Shown piece after piece: positions 9,186 through 19,026 of a DNA stretch of 64,000 nt; the stretch's first letter is position 1, and each line of letters opens with the position of its first letter. Below the pieces are notes generated by a model. It saw only the letters and a list, made by a program, of their open reading frames with translations, was not told the origin of the DNA and ran no database searches. The position numbers and the translations under genes are program-made. Source of the stretch: Neohoeflea coraliihabitans. Its GTDB lineage: Bacteria; Pseudomonadota; Alphaproteobacteria; Rhizobiales; Rhizobiaceae. The stretch covers positions 372,001 through 436,000 of the forward strand of contig NZ_JAHWQX010000004.1 of the NCBI RefSeq assembly GCF_019334345.1, given 5' to 3'.

Positions 9186-10376
9186 TCAAGCCTGTTTCGG
9201 AGCGAACAGCATGCGCCCCAGCGCCAGCAGAACATAAAGGCCGAAAAAGAAGGCCAGCGCCCAGGCAAATCCGTGGCTGCCGGCCACATCGATCGCCACG
9301 CCGATGGTCTGCGGGCCGACCAGCGTGCCCAGCGCATAGCAGAAGACGAACGCGGCGTTGGCCGCCGCCAGATCGGCGCCGTGCAGGCGCTCGCCGAGAT
9401 GCGCCAGCCCGATGGTGTACAGGCCGGCAACGCAGCCGCCCCACAACAGGAGAATGCCCCCGGCAAGCAGCCAGTTGCCGATCAGCCAGGGCAGGGCCAG
9501 TGATCCGACCAGACCGATGACCGCGACGATCGACAAGAGCGCCCGGCGATTGCCGGTGCGATCGGCAAGCATTCCCATCGGCACCTGGAAGATGACATTG
9601 CCCAGCCCGATCATCGACAGCAGGATCGCCCCTTGCGATTCGCTGAAGCCGGTGCGGTTGGCATAGATCGGAAACAGCGCCAGCCCGCCTGATTCGACGG
9701 CGCCGAAAACGAACACCGCCGCCGTCGCCGTCGGCACCAGAAAGATGTAGCGCATGAAGGAGTGGTTCGGCCGGGTCTCGATCACCGGATTTTCCGCCCG
9801 CGCCCACAGGATCGGGATGGCCGCCAGCAGGATCACCGCGGCACCGACCGCGAAGGGAGCGATGCCATCGCTGCCGAGCAGCGAAAAGATCAGCGGCCCG
9901 CCGGCAAATCCCAGCGACAGGGTCGCCGCATAGATGCCGAGCACGAAGCCGCGCCGGTGCGGCGGCGCCGCGGTGTTGATCCAGAACTCCGACAGGATGA
10001 ACAGCATGGTGACGGCGCCGTGAAAAACGATGCGCAGTGGAAACCACATCCAGAAGGCTTCGGCAAAATAGAAACCGAGCGCGCTGACCGCCGCCGCGAT
10101 GATCGCCAGGATCATCGTGGTGACCACCGAAAGCCGCTTGGCGCAGGCGGTGGTCAGCGGCGCCGCGGCCATTGCCGCCACCCCCGCCATGGCCGTGTTC
10201 AGCCCGATCATCGTCGATGAGATGCCGCGCTTTTCCAGGATGATGCTGAGCAGCGGCAGTCCCAGACCCATTGCCAGACCCACGGCGCTGATCGATGCCA
10301 CCGCCGCGATCAGGGCCTTCCAGTGAATATCCTCGCGCGGCACGGGACAGGAATGGGGGGGAGGGACAGCGGACAT
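9186..10376 (-). CDS. Major facilitator superfamily transporter
   Basis: Inner-membrane protein of 396 residues with about 12 hydrophobic segments and short loops, as in the MFS. The first helices (ALIAAVASISAVGLAMGLGL) and the loop between helices 2 and 3 fit, and the middle has a charged cytoplasmic loop. It resembles the YcaD-like/drug-efflux-type MFS group, but no substrate can be deduced. It reads toward rpmG with about 110 bases between, where CCCACG (9141-9146) and CGTGGG (9153-9158) make a short hairpin. Confidence 0.87.
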   Translation of the reverse strand: MSAVPPPHSCPVPREDIHWKALIAAVASISAVGLAMGLGLPLLSIILEKRGISSTMIGLNTAMAGVAAMAAAPLTTACAKRLSVVTTMILAIIAAAVSALGFYFAEAFWMWFPLRIVFHGAVTMLFILSEFWINTAAPPHRRGFVLGIYAATLSLGFAGGPLIFSLLGSDGIAPFAVGAAVILLAAIPILWARAENPVIETRPNHSFMRYIFLVPTATAAVFVFGAVESGGLALFPIYANRTGFSESQGAILLSMIGLGNVIFQVPMGMLADRTGNRRALLSIVAVIGLVGSLALPWLIGNWLLAGGILLLWGGCVAGLYTIGLAHLGERLHGADLAAANAAFVFCYALGTLVGPQTIGVAIDVAGSHGFAWALAFFFGLYVLLALGRMLFAPKQA

Positions 10377-10483
10377 GCTGCTCTTTGAACCAACCTACTG
10401 GCAAATTCAACAGAATAAGCGGGGCTCATCAGCGGGTTCGCCCGGTCCGCCGCGGTCGCGACACCGCATGCGCTCCGGCCCCG

Positions 10484-11191
10484 TCAGATTATCTCGCGCA
10501 GCGACCGGTTGTTGCGGGTATAATAATAGGGCACCGGCGCGCCGAACGGCAGGTTCGGATCGGCGGCAAGGCTGCGGCACAGATCGTCCAGAATGGTCTC
10601 GGTGATCGGCGGCAGCGGCACGGCATCGAGCCTGTCCAGCGGCAGCCAGAACAGGTCGATCAGCTCCTCGCTGGCGCGCGCGGCGTCGCAATCGGCGGCC
10701 ACCTCGTCGGTAAAGCAGGCAAAGAATCGCGTGTCGTAGCGGCGGTTGCGACCGGGCGGCGTGGTGGCACGTGCCACGTAGCGCAATTGCGACAGGTCCG
10801 GGCGAAATCCGCTCACCTCGTGCGACGGGTTGAGCGACAGCGCCACTTCCTCTTCCAATTCACGCGCCGCCGCCACCGCCAGAGCGCGTGCCGTCGAGGG
10901 CAGGAACCGTGACGTCGTACGCGCCATCAGCCGCTCCAGAACCGGCGCCTTGAGAGGCGCTGCCACCGCCCGGCGGCCGTCGCCGGGATCGCGTCGCCCG
11001 CCGGGAAAGACGTAGAGATCGGGCATGAAGACATGCGCCCGGGCGCGCTTGCCGACCAGCACGCGCGGCTGCCCCCGGCTGCGGTCGATCAGGATCAGCG
11101 ACGCCGCGTCGCGCGGGGTCAGGGTCGGGTGGATCTCGTCATCGTCAAGAAGAACGCGCGATGGTCCGAGATCGGTCAATTCGCCGCTCAT
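10484..11191 (-). CDS. NUDIX hydrolase
   Basis: Protein of 235 residues with a Nudix domain. After the strand VFPGGRRDPGDG comes a long insertion and then the catalytic helix AAARELEEEVAL, which carries the REx2EE metal-binding core. The family hydrolyses nucleoside diphosphates linked to another group. The long insertion between the glycine-rich strand and the Nudix helix suggests the NUDT19/CoA-type subgroup rather than MutT, but this is inference. It overlaps the DUF983 gene by four bases (ATGA) and is the last gene of the rnr-DUF983-NUDIX run. Confidence 0.87.
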   Translation of the reverse strand: MSGELTDLGPSRVLLDDDEIHPTLTPRDAASLILIDRSRGQPRVLVGKRARAHVFMPDLYVFPGGRRDPGDGRRAVAAPLKAPVLERLMARTTSRFLPSTARALAVAAARELEEEVALSLNPSHEVSGFRPDLSQLRYVARATTPPGRNRRYDTRFFACFTDEVAADCDAARASEELIDLFWLPLDRLDAVPLPPITETILDDLCRSLAADPNLPFGAPVPYYYTRNNRSLREII

Positions 11192-11652
11192 CGGCCCGGC
11201 TGATCACCACGCTCGGAAAGGGCCGCCGCCGCTGCCGCGTCCTCATCGACGCCGCCGAAACCATGCATCTTCAAGGCCCATTGCAGTCCGATCACACCGC
11301 CCTTCAGCGGCTGCAGCAGTGCCAGGCTCAGGACGCCCGTGAGCGGAATCCAGATCGCCATGTGCTGCCACATAGCCAGGCTGACCGCCTGCTCGACCGC
11401 CATGTAGGCGGCCACGACGATGTGCCCGACGATGAAGATCGACAGGTAGGCGGGAAAATCATCGGCCCGCTGATGATGCATGTCTTCCTTGCACACGCTG
11501 CAGGTGTCGACGGGCTTGAGATAAGCCCTGAACAGCCGCCCCTCGCCACAGGCCGGACAGCGGCACAACAGACCCCGCTTGACGGCACGCCCGGTGCCCG
11601 ATGCAGTCTCGTCCGCGCTGGAATCCTTCGCCTCGGCGCCAAAATGCTGCAT
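11188..11652 (-). CDS. DUF983 family membrane protein
   Basis: Protein of 154 residues. A rubredoxin-like zinc segment, RCPACGEGRLFRAYLK followed by TCSVCKED, provides two CxxC pairs, and two hydrophobic segments follow (YLSIFIVGHIVVAAYMAV and a second around WIPLTGVLSLALL). This is the DUF983 pattern, of unknown function and sometimes near cytochrome oxidase genes. Here it sits 45 bases downstream of rnr and is translationally coupled to the NUDIX gene. Confidence 0.87.
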   Translation of the reverse strand: MQHFGAEAKDSSADETASGTGRAVKRGLLCRCPACGEGRLFRAYLKPVDTCSVCKEDMHHQRADDFPAYLSIFIVGHIVVAAYMAVEQAVSLAMWQHMAIWIPLTGVLSLALLQPLKGGVIGLQWALKMHGFGGVDEDAAAAAALSERGDQPGR

Positions 11653-11697
11653 GTGGTTGTCCTCCGTGCCAGCGCGTCGCTGCGCTGCGTGAGCTGT

Positions 11698-14091
11698 TCA
11701 GGTCCGGCGTCCGCGCGGCGGCCGGGTGCCCGGCCGTTTGCCAGAGCTGCGCCGGGCCCGTCCCGACTTGTGGTAAGAGCGCGTCGCACTTGGCATTTGG
11801 CGACCTTCACCAAGAATTTCAAACCTTAATGCGCCCGCAAGCGGAACTGCTTCAACAAGTCGCACATCGACATCGTCGCCCAGGCGGAAGCCGAGACCGG
11901 ATTTTTCGCCGACAATCGCCTGATGCGCTTCGTCATAGATGAAATATTCCTGCCCCAGTGTCGAGATCGGCACGAAGCCGTCGGCGCCGAGATCCTTGAG
12001 CTTGATGAACAGGCCGGCCTTGGTCACCCCCGAGATCTGCCCGGAGAATGTCTCGCCCTGGCGCTCGGCCAGATGATGCGCGATCAGCCGGTCCACCGTC
12101 TCGCGTTCGGCCACCATGGCGCGCCGCTCGAAGGTCGAGATTTCGGCGGCGATGTCCTCCAGCGCGCCTTCCTCCTGCGGGGTGATGCCGCCCTGGCCGA
12201 GTCGCAGCGCCCCGACCAGGGCCCGGTGCACGATCAGATCCGCATAGCGGCGAATCGGCGAGGTGAAATGCGCATAGCGCTGCAGGTTCAGCCCGAAATG
12301 GCCGATATTCTCCGGCTGATACACCGCCTGGCTCTGGCTGCGCAGCACCATCTCGCTAACCATCGTCTCATAGGGCTTGTCACGCGATTGCTCGAGCACG
12401 CCGTTGAACGAATTGGCCCGCACATTGCCGCGCGACAAGGACAACCCGAGCGTGCCGAGAAACTCGCGCAGCACCTCCTGCTTGGCCAGCGACGGCGTGT
12501 CGTGGACGCGGTAGATCAGCGGCTGCTTGCGCTGTTCGAGTGTTTCCGCGGCCGCGACATTGGCCTGGATCATGAATTCCTCGATCAGCTTGTGCGCATC
12601 AAGCCGCGCCGGAACGATGACGTCGGCAACGCGCCCCTCGGCGTCGAGCACGATCTTGCGCTCCGGCAGATCCAGTTCCAGCGGCTGGCGCCGCGTCCGG
12701 CCGCGCAAAAGGATGCCATAGGCATGCCACAAGGGTTTGAGCACCGGCTCGAGCAGAGGGCCGCTCTGGTCATCCGGTTTGCCGTCAATCGCCGCCTGTG
12801 CCTGCTGGTAGGACAGCTTCGCCGCGCTGCGCATGCTCACCCGGTGGAAGCGATGCCCGACCTTGCGGCCTTCCCCGTTGAAGCGCATCTTCACCGCCAG
12901 CGCCGGGCGCGCCTCGCCTTCGCGCAGCGAACACAGATCGTTGGAAATCCGTTCGGGCAGCATCGGCACGACGCGGTCCGGAAAATAGGCCGAATTGCCG
13001 CGCCTCAGGGCCTCGCGGTCCATGGCGCTGCCCGGCCGCACATACCAGCTGACATCGGCGATCGCCACCGTGACGATGACGCCGCCGGGATTGTCATCGG
13101 AAGGATCCGCTTCGGCGAACACCGCATCATCATGATCCTTCGCATCGGCCGGATCGATGGTGATCAGCGGTACGTCGCGCCAGTCTTCGCGGCCATCGGC
13201 ATCGGCGGAGAACGGCTCTGCCGTCTTTGCCTCGGCCAGCACGTCCTCGGGGAAGACATGCGGAATACCATGCGCATGGATGGCGATCATCGAGATCGCC
13301 TTTTCGCCGGAGACATGCCCGAGGACGTTGGAAATCCTCGCCTGCGGCAGCCCCATGCGGCCATGCCGCACCGGTTCGAACTCGACCAGGTCTCCGTCCT
13401 TGGCTTCGCCGATCTCTCCCGGCGCCACCTGAAATTCGTCGCCGCGCCGGTCGATCGGCATCAAGCGGCCACCCTCGGGCGTCTCGCGCAGGACGCCGAG
13501 CTGCAGGCCGCCGCGCTTGTCGAGGATCTTCATCACGCGCGCCGCATAGGCCGGGCCGGTGGCCGATTTGGCCGGAAAGATCCGCGCCAGGACGCGGTCG
13601 CCCAGACCGGCTGCTGCGCTGGCGGATTTTCCCTTGCCCCGCCCGCGTGCGCCGGTATCGGACGATTGCCGTACCGTCACCGCCGGCGCCACGCCGCCCT
13701 CTTCGGGCCACTCGGCGGGACGGGCGATCAGCTCGCCATCGGGGCTGCGCATGGTGATCTCGAGCACGGTGACGGCGGGCAGGGCGCCCGGGCGCGTCAG
13801 CAGCTTGCGATGCCGCTCGATCAGGCCTTCATCTTCAAGAGCGCGCAACATCTGCTTCAAGGCAACGCGCGCATCCCCCTTCAGGCCAAACGCCTTGGCA
13901 ACATCGCGCTTCGAGGCCTGGTCCGGGTTTTCGCTGATGAAGCGCAGGATCGTCTCCCGGTCCGGCAGCTCGCCGCGCCGCGGCCCGTCGCCCGCCCCCC
14001 GTGCAGGGTTCGCCCTGGTCTTGCCCACGGGCTTCTTTGTCCCCGCCTTGCCGCGGGCATCCTTGCCGCTTTTCGTCGGACCGCGCGCCAA
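11698..14091 (-). CDS. rnr: Ribonuclease R
   Basis: 3'-to-5' exoribonuclease of 797 residues that degrades structured RNA. A basic N-terminal tail comes first, then a winged-helix segment (ETILRFISENPDQASKRDV), cold-shock domains, the RNB catalytic domain with TIDPADAKDHDDAVFAE (the aspartate cluster) and DVSWYVRPG, and a C-terminal S1 domain followed by a basic tail. The start appears to be TTG at 14091, two bases after the topA stop, with AAGG about seven bases ahead. No in-frame ATG exists nearer than about residue 120. Confidence 0.95.
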   Translation of the reverse strand: MARGPTKSGKDARGKAGTKKPVGKTRANPARGAGDGPRRGELPDRETILRFISENPDQASKRDVAKAFGLKGDARVALKQMLRALEDEGLIERHRKLLTRPGALPAVTVLEITMRSPDGELIARPAEWPEEGGVAPAVTVRQSSDTGARGRGKGKSASAAAGLGDRVLARIFPAKSATGPAYAARVMKILDKRGGLQLGVLRETPEGGRLMPIDRRGDEFQVAPGEIGEAKDGDLVEFEPVRHGRMGLPQARISNVLGHVSGEKAISMIAIHAHGIPHVFPEDVLAEAKTAEPFSADADGREDWRDVPLITIDPADAKDHDDAVFAEADPSDDNPGGVIVTVAIADVSWYVRPGSAMDREALRRGNSAYFPDRVVPMLPERISNDLCSLREGEARPALAVKMRFNGEGRKVGHRFHRVSMRSAAKLSYQQAQAAIDGKPDDQSGPLLEPVLKPLWHAYGILLRGRTRRQPLELDLPERKIVLDAEGRVADVIVPARLDAHKLIEEFMIQANVAAAETLEQRKQPLIYRVHDTPSLAKQEVLREFLGTLGLSLSRGNVRANSFNGVLEQSRDKPYETMVSEMVLRSQSQAVYQPENIGHFGLNLQRYAHFTSPIRRYADLIVHRALVGALRLGQGGITPQEEGALEDIAAEISTFERRAMVAERETVDRLIAHHLAERQGETFSGQISGVTKAGLFIKLKDLGADGFVPISTLGQEYFIYDEAHQAIVGEKSGLGFRLGDDVDVRLVEAVPLAGALRFEILGEGRQMPSATRSYHKSGRARRSSGKRPGTRPPRGRRT

Positions 14092-14093
14092 GA

Positions 14094-16733
14094 TCAGGCC
14101 TTGTCGCCGGCGGCCGCACTCTTGGCCGGCTTGCTGGACTTGGCCGCCGCAGACGACGTCTTGGCCTTGGTCGACTTGGTTGTCTTCTTGGTCGCCTTCG
14201 CCTTGCCCTTCTTGCTGCCGGCCTTCGCCGCGATCAGTTCCAGAGCACGTTCCATGCTCACATCCTGCGGCGCCAGGTCCTTCGGCAGCGTGGCGTTGAT
14301 CTTGCCCCAGTTGACATAGGGGCCGTAGCGGCCGTCACGCACCGTGACGGCACCGCCATCCGGGTGGTCGCCGAGCTGCTTCAGGGCGGTCGGCGTGGCG
14401 CGGCCGCGGCCGCCCCCTTTCGCCTGTTTCTCGGCGATCAGTGTCACGGCCCGGTTCAGGCCGATCGAAAACACATCCTCGACGCTCTCGAGATTGGCGT
14501 AGACGCCATCATGCAGCACGAAGGGCCCGTACCGGCCGATGCCGGCCGAAATCATCTTGCCGCTTTCCGGATGCTGACCGACATCACGCGGCAACTGCAA
14601 AAGGGCCAGTGCCTTCTCGTGATCGATCGTCTGCGGCGCCCAGCCCTTCGGCAGGCTGGCGCGCTTGGCTTCCTTGCCCTCGCCACGCTGAACATAGGGT
14701 CCGAACCGTCCGTTGCGCAGCGTCATCGGCTCGCCCGTATGCGGATCCTTGCCCAGATCGACCGGCTCGTTCGAGGCCGCGGCCTGGTCCTGGCCATTCG
14801 GATCCGAGGTCAGTTGCCGGGTGAAGTTGCAGTCGGGATAGTTGGAGCAGCCGACGAAGGCGCCGTATTTGCCCAGTTTCAGCGACAGCTTTCCGACACC
14901 GCAGGTCGGGCAGATGCGCGGGTCGGCGCCGTCCTCGCGCTTCGGGAACACCAGCGGAGCCAGATGCTCATTCAGCGCATCAAGCACCTCCGAGACCCGC
15001 AGATCCTTGGTTTCGTCGATATGCGCATGAAATTCGGTCCAGAATTCGCGCAACACATCCTTCCACTTCAACTCGCCGGCGGAGATGCGGTCGAGCTTGG
15101 ACTCCAGATCGGCAGTGAAATCGAACTCGATATAGCGATCGAAGAAATTTTCCAGGAACGCCGTCACCAGCCGGCCTTTCGGCTCGGGGATCAGCTTGCG
15201 CTTGTCGACCTGCATGTATTCGCGGTCGCTCAGCGTCTTCAGCGTCGAGGCATAGGTCGACGGACGGCCGATGCCGAGCTCTTCCATCTTGCGGATCAGC
15301 GACGCTTCCGAATAGCGCGGCGGCGGTTCCGTGAAATGCTGGCTGGCCTTGATCTGCTCGCGGGTCAGCGCTTCACCCTGGTTGATCTCCGGCAAACGAC
15401 CCTCGTCATCGCCGTCATCGCTCTGCTCGCCATCTTCCTTGGCATCGGTGTAGGCGGCGATGAACCCGTCAAAACGCACCACCGAGCCGGTGGCACGCAG
15501 GGTTGCTTCCTCGCCGCCATGCACGGCACGAATGTCAACCGTCGTCCGCTCGATCTCCGCCGAGGCCATCTGGCTGGCAATCGCCCGCTTCCAGATCAGA
15601 TCATACAATTTCAGCTGATCGCCATCGAGATAACGCCGCACATCCTCGGGGGCGCGATCGAAGGCGGTCGGGCGCACCGCCTCGTGCGCCTCCTGGGCAT
15701 TCTTTGCCTTTGACGAATAAAAGCGCGGCTTTTCCGGCCGATACCGCGCGCCGAAGCGGCTGCCGATCTCTTCGCGCGCCGCATCGATCGCTTCGCCGGC
15801 CATCTGCACGCCGTCGGTACGCATATAGGTGATCAGACCAACTGTTTCGCCGCCGATGTCGATGCCTTCATAGAGTTTCTGCGCCACCTGCATGGTGCGC
15901 GAGGCGTTGAAACCGAGCTTGGAGGAGGCGGCCTGCTGCAGCGTCGACGTGGTGAAGGGCGGCGCCGGATTGCGGCGTGTCGGCTTGGCTTCGACGCTCT
16001 CGGCGCTGAAGCTGGCCTGATCCAGCATCGTCTTGATGGCATTGGCCTGATCACCGTCGGTGATCGACATCTTCTGCAGCTTCTTGCCGTTATGGGCGGT
16101 CAGGCGGGCCACGAAGGCATCGCCGCGCGGCGTCTGCATGTCGGCGGCAATCTGCCAGTATTCTTCACTGATGAAGCGCTCGATCTCGTCCTCGCGGTCG
16201 CAGATCAGCCGCAGCGCCACCGACTGCACGCGGCCGGCCGAGCGCGCACCCGGCAACTTGCGCCACAAGACCGGCGAGAGATTGAATCCGACCAGGTAGT
16301 CAAGCGCCCGGCGTGCCAGATAGGCATCGACAAGCGGCCCGTCGATGTCGCGCGGATTGGCCATCGCGTCGAGCACCGACTTCTTGGTGATGGCGTTGAA
16401 GACGACGCGCTTGACCGACTTGTCCTTCAGCGCCTTCTTCTTGTTGAGAACCTCGAGCACATGCCAGGAAATCGCTTCGCCCTCGCGGTCCGGGTCAGTC
16501 GCCAGGAACAGCGCATCGGACGATTTGAGCGCGTCGGAAATGTCTTTCAGACGTTTCTTCGAAGCCGCGTCCATGTCCCACGACATCTCGAAATCTTCGT
16601 CCGGCAGCACCGAGCCATCCTTCGCCGGCAGGTCGCGGATATGACCGAACGAGGCGAGAACCTTGTAGTCCGGGCCCAGATACTTGTTGATTGTCTTGGC
16701 TTTTGCAGGCGATTCGACAACGACGACGTTCAT
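14094..16733 (-). CDS. topA: DNA topoisomerase I
   Basis: Type IA topoisomerase of 879 residues that relaxes negative supercoils. The TOPRIM domain starts at the N-terminus (VVVESPAKAKTINKYLG) with the ATDPDREGEAISWH metal motif, and the active-site tyrosine lies in ITYMRTDG. A C-terminal zinc segment (CPTCGVGKL and GCSNYPDC) is followed by repeated Topo_C modules (GRFGPYVQ, GRYGPFV, GRYGPYVNWG) and a lysine/serine/alanine-rich tail, usual in rhizobial TopA. rnr follows after two bases, so they are surely co-transcribed. About 250 bases upstream hold an AT-rich stretch (16845-16925) and a divergent small gene. Confidence 0.97.
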   Translation of the reverse strand: MNVVVVESPAKAKTINKYLGPDYKVLASFGHIRDLPAKDGSVLPDEDFEMSWDMDAASKKRLKDISDALKSSDALFLATDPDREGEAISWHVLEVLNKKKALKDKSVKRVVFNAITKKSVLDAMANPRDIDGPLVDAYLARRALDYLVGFNLSPVLWRKLPGARSAGRVQSVALRLICDREDEIERFISEEYWQIAADMQTPRGDAFVARLTAHNGKKLQKMSITDGDQANAIKTMLDQASFSAESVEAKPTRRNPAPPFTTSTLQQAASSKLGFNASRTMQVAQKLYEGIDIGGETVGLITYMRTDGVQMAGEAIDAAREEIGSRFGARYRPEKPRFYSSKAKNAQEAHEAVRPTAFDRAPEDVRRYLDGDQLKLYDLIWKRAIASQMASAEIERTTVDIRAVHGGEEATLRATGSVVRFDGFIAAYTDAKEDGEQSDDGDDEGRLPEINQGEALTREQIKASQHFTEPPPRYSEASLIRKMEELGIGRPSTYASTLKTLSDREYMQVDKRKLIPEPKGRLVTAFLENFFDRYIEFDFTADLESKLDRISAGELKWKDVLREFWTEFHAHIDETKDLRVSEVLDALNEHLAPLVFPKREDGADPRICPTCGVGKLSLKLGKYGAFVGCSNYPDCNFTRQLTSDPNGQDQAAASNEPVDLGKDPHTGEPMTLRNGRFGPYVQRGEGKEAKRASLPKGWAPQTIDHEKALALLQLPRDVGQHPESGKMISAGIGRYGPFVLHDGVYANLESVEDVFSIGLNRAVTLIAEKQAKGGGRGRATPTALKQLGDHPDGGAVTVRDGRYGPYVNWGKINATLPKDLAPQDVSMERALELIAAKAGSKKGKAKATKKTTKSTKAKTSSAAAKSSKPAKSAAAGDKA

Positions 16734-16982
16734 TATTTCATCCAGATTTCAGCGATGCGCCGTCCCGGCTGCTCAAAACTCCCCGGCGCAGGGGCAACGA
16801 AATGGACACCGAAAAGAGTTTGGTCAAGGCCCGGTGCCGAAATCAGGCCATTTCACACGTCAATACAACTAAAACGATTATGCAACTCTATTGCAATTAA
16901 AGATAAATGTTCTATCTTGCGTTTGGTCACGCCGGGCCGGCCCCGCGCCGTCCTCGTCACGGCCTAGGCAGCGAGGAGCAAC

Positions 16983-17189
16983 ATGGCCCATCGATCCGAA
17001 AACGGCGCTTCCCAATCAGCTGAGAGCGGTCAGAATATCGCCTTCATCCGGCAGATGCTGGCCGAGTTGCGCCTGGTCGCGGAGCGGGAAAAGGCCGAGA
17101 TGCTTTGCTACCTGATCGAAATGGCCTATCTCGAGGCCGAGGATGTTTTGCAAACACGCTTGCGGCCGGCACCGGCGCGCCGCAGCTGA
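16983..17189 (+). CDS. Small conserved-type protein of unknown function
   Basis: Product of 68 residues, ending LRPAPARRS. The core AFIRQMLAELRLVAEREKAE and MLCYLIEMAYLEAEDV looks like a short helical hairpin; I recall similar small proteins in other rhizobia but cannot give it a name. Support for a real gene: a strong GAGGAG at 16973-16978, a protein-like composition, and its own AT-rich upstream region (16845-16925). It is the only plus-strand gene in the minus-strand pyrB-to-rpmG block and is convergent with dprA, whose stop lies four bases beyond its own. Confidence 0.7.
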   Translation: MAHRSENGASQSAESGQNIAFIRQMLAELRLVAEREKAEMLCYLIEMAYLEAEDVLQTRLRPAPARRS

Positions 17190-17192
17190 GTG

Positions 17193-18338
17193 TCAGGTCT
17201 CGCCGCTGCCCAGCGACACCATGCCGCCGGGATGGCGATCGAGACGTCCGGCCAGATCCAGCTCCAGAAGGATGTAATGCACGGTCGCCGCCGGCAGCCC
17301 GCAGTGGCGAATGATATCGTCGATCTCGACCGGCGAGGGGCCAAGCGCGCCGGCAACTCGCGCCCGCTCGTCATCGCGGGGTGGATCCCAGTCCGGGGTT
17401 GCGCCCTCGTCGGGCTCCTCGATAAGCGGTTCGTCGTCCGGCGCGATGCGTGAGATCGGCGCCAGGGCGTCGAGCACATCGGCGGCCCGGGTGGTCAGAA
17501 TGGCGCCTTCCTTGAGCAGACCATTGGTGCCGGCGGCGCGTGGATCGAGCGGCGAACCGGGGACTGCGAAAACCAGGCGTCCGAAATCATTGGCCCGGCG
17601 CGCAGTGATCAGCGATCCCGAACGGGCCGCCGCCTCGATCACCACGACCCCGAGCGAGATGCCGGCAATCAGCCGGTTGCGGCGGGGAAAGTCGCGCGCC
17701 CGCGGCTCCCACCCCATCGGCATCTCGGACAGCGCCAGACCCGCCCCCTCGCGGATGCGCTCGTACAGATCGAGATTTTCCGGCGGGTAGGGGCGGTCCA
17801 GCCCGCCGGCCATCGCCGCGATGGTGCCGGTGTCCAGGCTGGCCTCGTGCGCCGCCGCATCGATGCCACGCGCCAGGCCGGAGACGATCCGATACCCGGC
17901 GGCGCCGATCTCGCGTGCCAGCCGGGTGGCAAATTTGGTTCCGGAGATCGAGGCGTTGCGGGATCCGACAATGCCGACGGCCGGCCCATGCGCGACGCGC
18001 AGGTCGCCGATCGCGGCGATCAAAGGCGGAGCGCCGTCAATGCGCCGCAGCGCAGCGGGATAATCCGGTTCGCCGATGCCGACAAACACCGCGCCGAAGC
18101 GCGCCGCTGCGGCGAGCTCGGCTTCCGCCTGCGCTGGCGTGGCGATGCGGATCTGCCGCCGCGCACCGCCGCGTTGCGACAATTCAGGCAGATGCGCGAT
18201 GGCCCGCTCGGCGGAACCGAAATGATTGATCAGGTCGCGGAAGGTTGCCGGCCCGACATTGTCCGAGCGGATCAGGCGCAGCCAGGCGAGGCGCTGGCGT
18301 TCGCTCAGACGAACGCCGGGCCCGCCCGTCCCGGTCAT
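17193..18338 (-). CDS. dprA: DNA-processing protein DprA
   Basis: Protein of 381 residues that in other bacteria loads RecA on incoming single-stranded DNA. A SAM-like N-terminal region ([21 protein letters not shown]) leads into the Rossmann-type DprA core with [28 protein letters not shown] and the later [14 protein letters not shown]-terminal winged helix ([23 protein letters not shown], split here by family convention) completes it. The start overlaps the plsY stop by four bases. The gene is widespread in non-competent rhizobia, so natural transformation cannot be inferred. Confidence 0.94.
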   Translation of the reverse strand: MTGTGGPGVRLSERQRLAWLRLIRSDNVGPATFRDLINHFGSAERAIAHLPELSQRGGARRQIRIATPAQAEAELAAAARFGAVFVGIGEPDYPAALRRIDGAPPLIAAIGDLRVAHGPAVGIVGSRNASISGTKFATRLAREIGAAGYRIVSGLARGIDAAAHEASLDTGTIAAMAGGLDRPYPPENLDLYERIREGAGLALSEMPMGWEPRARDFPRRNRLIAGISLGVVVIEAAARSGSLITARRANDFGRLVFAVPGSPLDPRAAGTNGLLKEGAILTTRAADVLDALAPISRIAPDDEPLIEEPDEGATPDWDPPRDDERARVAGALGPSPVEIDDIIRHCGLPAATVHYILLELDLAGRLDRHPGGMVSLGSGET

Positions 18339-18979
18339 GCGCCGCTGTTGCGCTCGTCGGCGCCATCCTTGGCCTTGCTGCCGATCCGGCTTTCCGTGCC
18401 GGCCATCAGACGCGCAATATTGCTGTGGTGCTTGAGGATCGTGATCAGCGAAAGGGCGGTGAACAGCGCCGCCACCGCATCAAGCCGCGCCAGCCAGAGC
18501 GCCGCTGGCACCGCCACCGCGGCAGCCAGTGCCGCCAGCGACGAATAGCGAAACAGCTTGGCCATACCCAGCCACACGGCGGCGAAGACAAGCACGAAAA
18601 GCGGCGCCGCCGCCAGCAGAACGCCGAGATAGGTGGCTACGCCCTTGCCGCCCTTGAACTTCAGCCAGACCGGGTAGAGATGGCCGAGAAATGCCGCAAA
18701 GCCCGCAACCAGCGAGGCTTCGACGCCAAACAGCCAGCGCGCCGCCAGCACCGCCAGCGTGCCCTTCAGCGCGTCGCCGAGAAGAACCATCGCCGCCAGC
18801 TTGCGGTTGCCGGTGCGCAGCACATTGGTGGCGCCGATATTGCCCGAACCGATCTTGCGCACATCGCCAAGGCCGGCCATCTGCGTCAGGATCAGCCCGA
18901 ACGGGATCGAGCCGAGCAGATAGCCGAGCAGCAGGGCGTAGATCGTGTTGGGGTCTGACCAGTCGACATATTCAGGCAC
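18335..18979 (-). CDS. plsY: Acyl-phosphate glycerol-3-phosphate acyltransferase
   Basis: Membrane acyltransferase of 214 residues for the first step of phospholipid synthesis from acyl-phosphate. It shows about five hydrophobic helices and the three conserved PlsY loops: GSIPFGLIL near the start, [17 protein letters not shown] with the serine/arginine active site, and [13 protein letters not shown]. Length and motifs match the family. It lies 47 bases after pyrC and overlaps dprA. Confidence 0.95.
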   Translation of the reverse strand: MPEYVDWSDPNTIYALLLGYLLGSIPFGLILTQMAGLGDVRKIGSGNIGATNVLRTGNRKLAAMVLLGDALKGTLAVLAARWLFGVEASLVAGFAAFLGHLYPVWLKFKGGKGVATYLGVLLAAAPLFVLVFAAVWLGMAKLFRYSSLAALAAAVAVPAALWLARLDAVAALFTALSLITILKHHSNIARLMAGTESRIGSKAKDGADERNSGA

Positions 18980-19026
18980 GTAACTGCTCCTCCTGATGGG
19001 TCACGGCAAGGATCGGCAACAGCCGA

